NCBI GenBank assembly: GCA_017449215.1 | Contig: JAFSJY010000069.1 | Location: forward strand, 1 to 60,089 | DNA: 60,089 bases | Reading direction: 5' to 3' | DNA from: Acholeplasmatales bacterium | GTDB lineage: Bacteria; Bacillota_I; Bacilli_A; Acholeplasmatales; Anaeroplasmataceae | Shown: positions 53,365-60,089 of the stretch, one piece after another | Numbering within the stretch: the first letter of the stretch is position 1 | Layout of the letters: each line of letters opens with the position of its first letter | Notes under the pieces: generated by a model | Databases searched by the model: none | The model's input: the letters and a program-made list of their open reading frames with translations, nothing else | Told to the model about the DNA's origin: nothing | Made by a program: the position numbers and the translations under genes

Positions 53365-55860
53365 TTATGCTGTAGCCTTAGCATAAGAAGGAACATATGT
53401 TTCATCGCCAGTAATAGAACGAGCATATCCATATAAGCACTTCTTATTGAATACTTCTCTTTGCTCTAATACCTTAGCATATGTTGTACCAGTTGTACCT
53501 GTACCAGAATATACAGTAATACCACTTAAGTCATTGTTATGACCACGTGTTACAGCGTTAACCCAACCAACGTTAGTCTTAGCCTTATTAGCACCCCAGA
53601 ATCCTGATAATGCTTCCCATTCACTACCATCGTCAGTAGGAACCTTTGTAAATCCTGTAGGAACTGATGTAGCGAAGCAGTAAGCTGTATCACCTGCAGC
53701 AGTCTTCTTCTTAGTGATTGTAGCTAACTTTAATACAGTACCATCACCAACAACACCGTTGTTACCAACTGTGAAAGCATTTTGAATATTACTTACACCC
53801 ATTTGTGCATAAGCATTTGTAGCTTGAGCGTTAACACCCATTGGACGAATGTTACCAATACCATGAGTTGAACCTAAGTACTCACGTGAATAAGACCAGA
53901 AGTCCTTACCAGAGTTAATTAAAGATGCCTTTACTTGTGCAGAAATGATTGGATTTAATTCGCCTGAAGCATATAAATCGTCAGATACATATGCCTTAGT
54001 TGCATCATAAGTACCATCAACTGTATCACCCTTTGAAGTATCTGGCTTAGCCCAGTACTCAGTTGGACCATAGTTATTAACGATTTGTCCTAGAGGTGAG
54101 AACATAATATCCATTAATCTTAAAGCACCTGGAATATTATCAGCATTTACTGGAATAGCCCAAGAGTTAGTCTTTAATGCACGGTTAGATTCATAATATC
54201 TTAATAATGACTTACCAGTCTTATCAGCGATACCTTGAGTTGGAGTCCAACCATCCTTTTGACCATCAGCCCAATAAGTTAATGGAGCTAAGATAGCAGT
54301 AATACCAGTTTGAGAGAACTTGAAATTGCCTTCAGCATCCTTATCACCGAAACCATTCTTACGGTCCTCTTGCTTTGTACCAACACCATCAACCATATCG
54401 TTAGCAGCACCATTTGCAGCTGCATAGTCGAACATCATGAAACCATATTTAGCATCTTCAGTAATCTTCTTGAAATACTTATTTAACCAACCAGTTGATT
54501 GATCTGTTGAAGTACCTAATGCATAGAAATCCTTCATAATTAAGCCTTCATCATAAATTTGTGATAAGTAATCTAATGCATCATATGAAGCTTGAGTAGT
54601 TTCTAGTGCGTGGATCTTATTGTCACCACCAACATAGAAGTTACCTTGCTCGCCATCAACACCTTGAACACCCCAAATTTGAGTTAAGTCATAAATGTTT
54701 TCAACACGGTTGTTAGAACATGCTCTTGGGAAGAATACATTGATTTCATCATTAGCATCACCAGTAATCATACCAGGATTTGCCTTAACAACACGCATTA
54801 ATGCGATTAATTCATCTGGGTTATAAGCAGCAGAGTCTGATACGAATAAATCAGATGGATTTTCATAATAACCATGCTCGAATAAGTCAGAGTAAGCTTC
54901 TCTAATATAAGCAATAAATTGCTCAGCTAATGCTTGACCTGTACAACCATTTGCTAATAATTCATTTTGTTGAGCAACGATATTCTTAACTTGCTTAATC
55001 TTTACTGTATAAGCCTTACCTTCGAATAATACAGGAACTGAAGTTTCTGCATCTGGATAGTTGTTTGTCGCATCCATGAATGGCTTATAGAAACCACCTT
55101 GAACAACGTTAGCACTTGGATTAGAACCACCATTTGTAGTTGTAGTATCCCAACCAGAAGTTGAATCTAGAACCTTCTTAGTTAATGAAGTATCCATTAA
55201 TAACATTCTTTCGATGTCATCAACACCATCAAAATATGGAGTATAGTAAATATGACCATTAATAGTTAATGTCTTCTTTACTGCTGGATTATCCTTTAAG
55301 TATTGGCTGAAATAAGGCATCTGTGAAGCAGATGGATTCTCAGTATTGATGTAAGATTCAAGTGGTGTTAAGTAAGAGTAATCCTTTTGGAAACCATTAC
55401 CATTAGTTGCACCATAGAATAAGTCTACATTTCTTGAAGAGTCCGTTTGAGACATAATCTTACCACCAGTAGCAACTGCAGTCCAAACGTTCTTATCAGA
55501 AGTTTGAGTATAATCTGTAGCTTCCTTAATTGTAGTACCAGTATAAGATTGGAAAGCTCTCCAAGTTGGTAATAATGTTCCAGGGCCGATTGAAGCGCCT
55601 GTGATAGGGTCATTAACCGGACCCTTATTTTCTGCTCTAGTTACACCAGATGTACCAGAGTAGTTAATAAATACGTCAACTTCACCACCATTTGAATCAT
55701 AAGTAGGTGCTGTAGGAGCCTCTACATAGTGATGTGTTGAATTTAAACTTTTAGTTTGAGTTCTCTTAACAGTTTCTGTTCCAGAACCACAGCTAACAAG
55801 TCCAACAATTGCGGCACCAGCAACTAGTGCAGTACCAGTTAATAAAAACTTCTTTTTCAT
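53365..55860 (-). CDS. Large extracellular solute-binding lipoprotein (831 aa)
   Basis: The signal peptide ends in LVSC with Cys24. The mature protein resembles family 1 (LplA-type) carbohydrate-binding proteins, which pair with LplB/LplC permeases. It is much longer than usual (about 450-560) because of insertions. Trp-, Tyr- and Asn-rich segments (such as FMMFDYAAANGAAND near 475) suit sugar stacking. It is encoded between the second permease gene and the small membrane proteins, with AAAGGAG at its start. The ligand is likely pectin-derived oligogalacturonide, judging from the GH28 and CE8 genes at the two ends of the locus. Confidence 0.85.
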   Translation of the reverse strand: MKKKFLLTGTALVAGAAIVGLVSCGSGTETVKRTQTKSLNSTHHYVEAPTAPTYDSNGGEVDVFINYSGTSGVTRAENKGPVNDPITGASIGPGTLLPTWRAFQSYTGTTIKEATDYTQTSDKNVWTAVATGGKIMSQTDSSRNVDLFYGATNGNGFQKDYSYLTPLESYINTENPSASQMPYFSQYLKDNPAVKKTLTINGHIYYTPYFDGVDDIERMLLMDTSLTKKVLDSTSGWDTTTTNGGSNPSANVVQGGFYKPFMDATNNYPDAETSVPVLFEGKAYTVKIKQVKNIVAQQNELLANGCTGQALAEQFIAYIREAYSDLFEHGYYENPSDLFVSDSAAYNPDELIALMRVVKANPGMITGDANDEINVFFPRACSNNRVENIYDLTQIWGVQGVDGEQGNFYVGGDNKIHALETTQASYDALDYLSQIYDEGLIMKDFYALGTSTDQSTGWLNKYFKKITEDAKYGFMMFDYAAANGAANDMVDGVGTKQEDRKNGFGDKDAEGNFKFSQTGITAILAPLTYWADGQKDGWTPTQGIADKTGKSLLRYYESNRALKTNSWAIPVNADNIPGALRLMDIMFSPLGQIVNNYGPTEYWAKPDTSKGDTVDGTYDATKAYVSDDLYASGELNPIISAQVKASLINSGKDFWSYSREYLGSTHGIGNIRPMGVNAQATNAYAQMGVSNIQNAFTVGNNGVVGDGTVLKLATITKKKTAAGDTAYCFATSVPTGFTKVPTDDGSEWEALSGFWGANKAKTNVGWVNAVTRGHNNDLSGITVYSGTGTTGTTYAKVLEQREVFNKKCLYGYARSITGDETYVPSYAKATA

Positions 55861-55901
55861 TTTTTCTCCTTTTTTCCTTTTCTTTTTCTTTTTTTGTTTT
55901 T

Positions 55902-56762
55902 TTATTCTTTAACTCCACCAACGTTAACACCAGCTGCAAAGTACTTCTGTAGCTTAGGGTATACAACGATAACTGGAATTATTGAACACACAATAAATGC
56001 GTATCTTAATGAATATAAAGAATACGATAATGTAGCCGAACCTTCACTCATGTTCTTAATTGTGTTTTCCATGTATAGGTTAAGATAACATGTTAAAGGT
56101 TGATCACTTGGCTTTAACAACATTTGTCCCCAAATATAGCCGTTCCATCTTGCAACAGCATAGAACATAGCAACTGTTACGATTGATGATTTTGACATTG
56201 GTACATATACTCTTAATAATATTTGGAATTCAGTAGCACCATCTATTGTCGCTGCTTCTTCAATTTCTGTTGGAACACCACTAAAGTAGTTTCTTAATAG
56301 AATAATATTGAAAGCATTGAAACCTAACGCAATGATGAACATATATCTATTTGTTACACCAAATCTTAAGAAGTTTTGATATGTAGGAATCATACCAGCG
56401 TTAAACCACATTGTTAAGGTTAACATGAAGTTAAATCCACGACCAAATAGTAATCTCTTCTTAGATAATGCATAAGCACCAGTAATACCAACCAACATAG
56501 AAACTGCTGTACCATAAATTGTAATAAAGAATGCATTACAATATGATAACCAGAATGCCTTAGTTGTGAAAACCTCAGCATAAGCTGATAATTGGAATCC
56601 AAGAGGAATAATTGATACCTTAGCTTGGTCTACGTAGTCTCTTCCTGAAATAGAGTTCATTACAACGAAAATAAATGGATATAAGCACGCAAGTGCAAAT
56701 ATTGTTAATAGCACATATGATAGAATTTTAAATGTAATTTCTGTTTTATCAAGTCTTTTCAT
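55902..56762 (-). CDS. Carbohydrate ABC transporter permease (LplC/MalG type)
   Basis: This 286-residue inner-membrane permease has six TM helices and the EAA motif EEAATIDGATEFQILLRVYVPMSKS at about 180-205, which couples to the MsmX-type ATPase. Length and order match the second permease of LplABC-like importers. AGGAGG precedes the ATG; the gap to the first permease is ten bases. The binding-protein gene follows after a purine-rich 41-base gap. Confidence 0.92.
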   Translation of the reverse strand: MKRLDKTEITFKILSYVLLTIFALACLYPFIFVVMNSISGRDYVDQAKVSIIPLGFQLSAYAEVFTTKAFWLSYCNAFFITIYGTAVSMLVGITGAYALSKKRLLFGRGFNFMLTLTMWFNAGMIPTYQNFLRFGVTNRYMFIIALGFNAFNIILLRNYFSGVPTEIEEAATIDGATEFQILLRVYVPMSKSSIVTVAMFYAVARWNGYIWGQMLLKPSDQPLTCYLNLYMENTIKNMSEGSATLSYSLYSLRYAFIVCSIIPVIVVYPKLQKYFAAGVNVGGVKE

Positions 56763-56772
56763 ATGTTACCTC

Positions 56773-57819
56773 CTAGAATAATGATGTAGAAGATACACGT
56801 CTACTAATTGCATTCGCACCTAATACTAGGAACATTGCGATAATTGAGTTGAATAAGTCAGCAACGATACCAATTTGTGAATAAACGGCACCAGTATACA
56901 TATCTCCGGCTCTACCTGACATACGGTATACTAATGTTGAAACAACATCTGCTGTTTCCCATGCTGATTGTTTCTCACCAACTAATAACAATACCTTTTC
57001 ATAACCAATATTCAAAATATGACCAATTCTCATGATTAACATGATTGTTAATGTAGGGGCCATTCCAGGGAATGTTACATAACGAATTTGTTGCATCTTT
57101 GTGGCACCATCAATTCTTGCAGCTTCATAGCTTGTAGGTGAAATCGCAAGAATAGCAGCAAAGTATACGATAGAACCGTAACCAGCACCTTCCCAGACAC
57201 CAGAAATTTGATAAATAGGTCTGAAGAATTTACCATGGAATAGGATAGAATCCACATACGTAGAAGTTGCACCACTTGAAGTTGTATACTCAAGCATACC
57301 CATTGCTTCAACCATATGGTATAACCATCCACCAGCAGCTCCACCTTCTACACCTTCGCACCATAACTTAATGATTGTTGTAACAACTGTTACTGATACA
57401 AAGTGTGGTAAATATGCGCATACTTGAACGATACTTCTATACCATAAAACCTTAATTTCACTGAATAGTAAAGCTAAGATAATAGGAATAGGGAAACCAA
57501 CAATTAGACCATACATACTGTTAACGAATGTATTTCTAAATGATCTCCAGAAAATAGATGATTCAGCTCCAAAGAATATTCTGTTGAACCAATACAAACC
57601 ATTCCATAAATAGTTTGAAGTAGTACCATCGTCTCCCCACTTAAAACCTGTAAGGATACCTGCAACTGGTATATACTTAAAACAAATTAGGAAAACTAGC
57701 ATTGGGATCAATAAAACGTACAATCTCCAGTCCTTTGCAAGAGTTACACCAAGTCTTTTCCATTTGTTCTTTTCGACTAGGTCAACAACGTCTTGATTTG
57801 TCTCGACAGTTTTTTGCAT
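56773..57819 (-). CDS. Carbohydrate ABC transporter permease (LplB/UgpA type)
   Basis: This 348-residue permease has a soluble N-terminus of about 30 residues and six TM helices. The EAA loop is SYEAARIDGATKMQQIRYV near 240. An insertion of about 40 residues between helices 3 and 4 (about 155-205) is longer than in typical UgpA. ATG 57819 is chosen over the one four codons earlier because AAAGGA is too near the latter. It forms the importer channel with the downstream permease. Confidence 0.92.
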   Translation of the reverse strand: MQKTVETNQDVVDLVEKNKWKRLGVTLAKDWRLYVLLIPMLVFLICFKYIPVAGILTGFKWGDDGTTSNYLWNGLYWFNRIFFGAESSIFWRSFRNTFVNSMYGLIVGFPIPIILALLFSEIKVLWYRSIVQVCAYLPHFVSVTVVTTIIKLWCEGVEGGAAGGWLYHMVEAMGMLEYTTSSGATSTYVDSILFHGKFFRPIYQISGVWEGAGYGSIVYFAAILAISPTSYEAARIDGATKMQQIRYVTFPGMAPTLTIMLIMRIGHILNIGYEKVLLLVGEKQSAWETADVVSTLVYRMSGRAGDMYTGAVYSQIGIVADLFNSIIAMFLVLGANAISRRVSSTSLF

Positions 57820-57840
57820 TAAATACACCATCCTTTAAAA

Positions 57841-58656
57841 CTATTTTTTCTCCGAGTCAGTAACAGCTTCTTCATTGGATTCTTCTGTTTCCGATTCAGT
57901 TTTTTCAGCCGCTACTGAGTCAACACCTGATTTTCCATTCCCCAAATTTCTCAAGTATTCAGCTTCAGCATCAGCTAATTTTTTATCATCAACGAGTTTA
58001 TCAACGGCATTGTTGATAATTCCTTGTGATCTAAATATGAATGTTCCTATAAAACATACAGCTAACGCAAATAAGTTATAAATAAAGCCTTGTTCGATAT
58101 AATAACAATAATTAACAAATTCTTCGTTTATTTGCGTTACGATATCATCACCTTCAAAATGGCTAGTAGCAACTTTATATATTCCACCAAGCTCCCCCAT
58201 TCTAATTAAAGAACCAGAAGTTAGTAGTCTATATACTATAAAATGAACTGTACAATATAGAACATAATCGAAGATAATAAGCAAAATTACCTTCCAAGTC
58301 GTAGTTATTATGCTTTGAGTCCTATGCTTTCTATAAAACACAACATTAACGCCGATAGTTGCTAGTCCGCAAATTTCTGCAACAAATACTCGCCAATCAT
58401 AGGCATCGGCTAGATATTTGATTTCGCCTAGTGATCCACCAAGCCAAGTAGAAAGTGCTAGGAAGGGTATAATAATCAATCCCCATAGCTTCCATCTTGT
58501 CACAGCAAAGAAAACTATGAATAACGCAAACGCAACTGATGGCGTTCCACTTAGTATTGTGGAAGCAAATCTTTCGGTAAGACCTTCAAGCAATACGCCT
58601 AATACAGTTAGCAGAATTAAGTCCTGCACCATATAAACTTTAACGCTTTTTTTCAT
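57841..58656 (-). CDS. Uncharacterised membrane protein, first gene of the pectin operon (271 aa)
   Basis: About six TM helices lie in residues 8-215. A cytoplasmic helix of about 215-240 follows, with an acidic Glu/Ser-rich tail (TESETEESNEEAVTDSE). The first 120 residues, with compact paired helices, resemble an ECF substrate-binding (S) component in outline, but no clear family signature was found. It is the promoter-proximal gene; GAGGTAGG precedes its ATG, and the LplB-type permease follows 21 bases later. Its position suggests a role in sensing or transport of the same substrate. Confidence 0.72.
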   Translation of the reverse strand: MKKSVKVYMVQDLILLTVLGVLLEGLTERFASTILSGTPSVAFALFIVFFAVTRWKLWGLIIIPFLALSTWLGGSLGEIKYLADAYDWRVFVAEICGLATIGVNVVFYRKHRTQSIITTTWKVILLIIFDYVLYCTVHFIVYRLLTSGSLIRMGELGGIYKVATSHFEGDDIVTQINEEFVNYCYYIEQGFIYNLFALAVCFIGTFIFRSQGIINNAVDKLVDDKKLADAEAEYLRNLGNGKSGVDSVAAEKTESETEESNEEAVTDSEKK

Positions 58657-58722
58657 ACTACCTACCTCAAAATCAACTACGCATAATTCATGATTTTATG
58701 TCCTCACTAAAAACAAACGCAG

Positions 58723-58736
58723 TTATAGCGTTTTCA
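58723..58736 (-). promoter_or_regulatory. Candidate cre (CcpA) site in the pectin operon leader
   Basis: On the minus strand TGAAAACGCTATAA matches the Firmicute catabolite-response consensus TGNAANCGNWNNCA at all but one defined position. It lies about 8-21 bases after the predicted transcription start, where CcpA binding represses. Confidence 0.6.
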
Positions 58737-58750
58737 CAACTTGTACATAA

Positions 58751-58779
58751 ATTTTAACATTATCTCACATAATAGTCAA
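58751..58779 (-). promoter_or_regulatory. Promoter of the pectin transporter operon
   Basis: On the minus strand TTGACT (58774-58779) and TAAAAT (58751-58756) are 17 bases apart, with extended TGTTAAAAT. The transcript begins near 58744 with a leader of about 88 bases. Confidence 0.75.
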
Positions 58780-58796
58780 TATAAATTGTTATTTTT

Positions 58797-58815
58797 TTTG
58801 TGCAATTTGCACAAA
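58797..58815. promoter_or_regulatory. 19-bp palindrome between divergent pectin promoters
   Basis: TTTGTGCAATTTGCACAAA is a palindrome with seven paired bases on each side of a five-base centre. It lies 18 bp upstream of the transporter -35 and 16 bp before the tandem repeats of the pectinesterase promoter. It is a likely operator for a sugar-responsive LacI or GntR type regulator, which is not in the window. Confidence 0.6.
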
Positions 58816-58830
58816 TGAGAGTGCTCAAAA

Positions 58831-58863
58831 AAATGCACTAAAATGCACTAAATATGATATAAT
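58831..58863 (+). promoter_or_regulatory. Pectinesterase promoter with two tandem 10-bp repeats
   Basis: AAATGCACTA occurs twice in tandem (58831-58840 and 58841-58850), directly before TATAAT (58858-58863). No good -35 exists, so the repeats at one helical turn spacing look like activator sites, or they overlap the -35 as repressor sites. Confidence 0.55.
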
Positions 58864-58880
58864 TTTTATGGGTGATAAAT

Positions 58881-59813
58881 ATGAAATTTACAATCGATTC
58901 TAATGATTCAATCAATGAAACTTTAAAGAAAATGAAAAGCGGAGATACGTTATTTTTAAAAAACGGATTATATAACGAAAAAGTAGTTGTTTTAACTGAT
59001 AATATTAATATAATTGGTGAAACAATGGATGAGGTAGTAATATCAAATCATGATTGGTTTACTAAGATAATGCCAGATTATAACGAATGTAATACATTTA
59101 GAACATATACATTATTAATTGCTGGAAATAACGTAAATATATCTAATTTAACAATAGAAAACACATGTACTCCTTCTTCTAGATATGGACAAGCAGTTGC
59201 TTTATATGTAGAAGGTGATAACTTTAAAGCAACTGATGTAATATTAAAGGGTGCACAAGATACATTATTTACAGGACCACTTCCACCAGATTTAATAATA
59301 AGACATCAGGGATTCCTGCCTGATTTTCAATTAAGAGGTAATAAATCACGTCAAATATATGAGGATTGTCAGATATATGGTGATGTAGATTTCATATTTG
59401 GAACAGCACAAGCATTATTCATAAATTGTGACATAATATCTATTCCAACTAAAACAAGAAAAGAAAAGCTAGGATATATAAGTGCCCCAGCACACAATAA
59501 GGAAGATGAATACGGATACCTATTCTATAAATGCAATATGACATCTGATGATAACAATCAAGAGGTATACCTAGCAAGACCTTGGAGAGATTATGGAACA
59601 GCAGCATTTATAGATTGTACATATGGTAAGCATATATCTAAATTAGGTTTTAATAAATGGAATAATACTAATAGAGATAAGACAGCAAGATTCTATGAAT
59701 ATAATAAGGATATAAATATTAAAGATAGAGAGCCATGGGCTAAGCAATTAACTAAAGATGAAAAAGATAAATATGTTAATGAATTCCTTAAATTAGTAAA
59801 TTATAACAAATAA
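58881..59813 (+). CDS. CE8 pectinesterase, cytoplasmic
   Basis: This 310-residue right-handed beta-helix enzyme is of carbohydrate esterase family 8. Catalytic residues are visible: GAQDTLF (transition-state Gln and acid Asp), GDVDFIFG (nucleophile Asp) and ARPWRDYG (Arg and Trp). There is no signal peptide, so it demethylates imported methyl-oligogalacturonides, giving substrate for the GH28 enzyme. Start 58881 has GGTGAT five bases before it; a GTG at 58872 overlaps that site. It is transcribed divergently from the importer operon with its own terminator. Confidence 0.92.
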   Translation: MKFTIDSNDSINETLKKMKSGDTLFLKNGLYNEKVVVLTDNINIIGETMDEVVISNHDWFTKIMPDYNECNTFRTYTLLIAGNNVNISNLTIENTCTPSSRYGQAVALYVEGDNFKATDVILKGAQDTLFTGPLPPDLIIRHQGFLPDFQLRGNKSRQIYEDCQIYGDVDFIFGTAQALFINCDIISIPTKTRKEKLGYISAPAHNKEDEYGYLFYKCNMTSDDNNQEVYLARPWRDYGTAAFIDCTYGKHISKLGFNKWNNTNRDKTARFYEYNKDINIKDREPWAKQLTKDEKDKYVNEFLKLVNYNK

Positions 59814-59822
59814 TAATAAAAG

Positions 59823-59884
59823 GGGCTGTAAAAAAACCTAGGTTTTGAAAAATACTAGATTTTAGGGCATACAGCCCTTTTTTT
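59823..59884 (+). terminator. Terminator of the pectinesterase gene
   Basis: GGGCTGTA (59823-59830) pairs with TACAGCCC (59870-59877), then seven T. An inner CTAG-based pairing extends it. The complement also ends in TTTT, so it may stop minus-strand transcripts too. Confidence 0.85.
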
Positions 59885-59897
59885 CTTGTTACAAGAC

Positions 59898-59983
59898 AAA
59901 AAAACGCTCGGGGAATCGAACCCGGAGCCGCTTTTAAGGTATAATATCGTTGGACCACAATAAAATACATGGGATATTATACC
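59898..59983 (-). ncRNA. Structured element with tRNA T-arm-like hairpin
   Basis: On the minus strand an 11-bp stem (59938-59948 with 59973-59983) encloses 24 bases. It is followed by a hairpin whose loop region reads GGGTTCGATTCCC, exactly like a tRNA T arm, and then seven T. I could not close a cloverleaf: no matching acceptor strand or anticodon stem of proper size was found. It could be a decayed tRNA or tRNA-like RNA, or a terminator that resembles a T arm. Nothing else was found between 59984 and 60089. Confidence 0.35.
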
Positions 59984-60089
59984 ACTATGAAGACATTTTT
60001 TGTAGACTGCTACACTAGTAATGTTGAGCAATCACAAAAAATCGATAAGTTTTTGTCACTTTTATCTAAATCAGGCGTTTGTGATTTTA

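Noticed and set aside
59898-59983. A complete tRNA gene
   Set aside because: The T arm is convincing, but no acceptor stem, D arm and anticodon stem of correct size could be paired; it is kept only as a structured element.
1-60089. Possible reassignment of TGA, since nearly all genes end in TAA or TAG
   Set aside because: The peptidase gene ends in TGA at 39643-39645 within an ATGA overlap, and all long genes are intact with TGG for tryptophan, so the standard bacterial code fits.

Overview
The window is AT-rich (roughly 30% GC by eye) and looks like a chromosome segment of a low-GC Firmicute of the Bacilli type, perhaps an uncultured gut lineage near Erysipelotrichia or Acholeplasma-like groups. 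Reasons are the AGGAGG ribosome binding sites, TTGACA/TATAAT promoters, Gram-positive lipoproteins, a CcpA-type cre site, and the gene families present. The standard code fits: tryptophans are TGG in intact genes, and TAA/TAG stops dominate with one TGA stop at an ATGA overlap. The exact taxon is inference. Nearly all genes lie on the minus strand.

Left edge to 3.7 kb: a candidate group II intron 5' end runs off the window. Next come a metal module (HMA-domain protein and ZIP transporter) with a palindrome at its promoter, a LysR regulator, and a two-gene HTH plus HipA-like kinase module.

3.7-22.7 kb: a 19-kb surface-signalling locus. It reads CHASE2 class III cyclase, FecR-domain lipoprotein, giant BspA-type LRR lipoprotein, terminator, then a second FecR/LRR pair.

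22.7-29.2 kb: an operon that joins an STAS anti-sigma antagonist, a stand-alone (p)ppGpp synthetase, a stand-alone HD alarmone hydrolase, a PP2C phosphatase fused to an anti-sigma-type kinase, and a membrane protein with two RCK_C domains. A CPA2 cation/proton antiporter precedes it.

29.2-29.8 kb: a gene-free stretch with a strongly structured, apparently undescribed RNA of about 305 nt.

29.8-47.8 kb: signalling and oddities. These are a GAF/HD-GYP protein with a sugar epimerase-like TIM barrel, a lipase-like/D-Ala-D-Ala-ligase-like fusion, a LytS-type kinase with a SARP-type regulator, and a RiPP-like cassette (HPr-kinase-like, PqqD, S24/S26 peptidase, ABC exporter) between an NAD(P)HX repair enzyme and a second HD-GYP protein. 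Two GGDEF/EAL proteins follow, both with degenerate GGDEF domains.

47.8-59.9 kb: a pectin-use locus. It has a GH28 polygalacturonase and a CE8 pectinesterase, both without signal peptides, and a complete ABC oligosaccharide importer interleaved with five uncharacterised multi-pass membrane proteins. A cre-like site, a palindrome and tandem repeats lie in the divergent promoter region. The gene content implies uptake of pectin oligomers followed by cytoplasmic demethylation and hydrolysis. The right edge holds a T-arm-like structured element on the minus strand.
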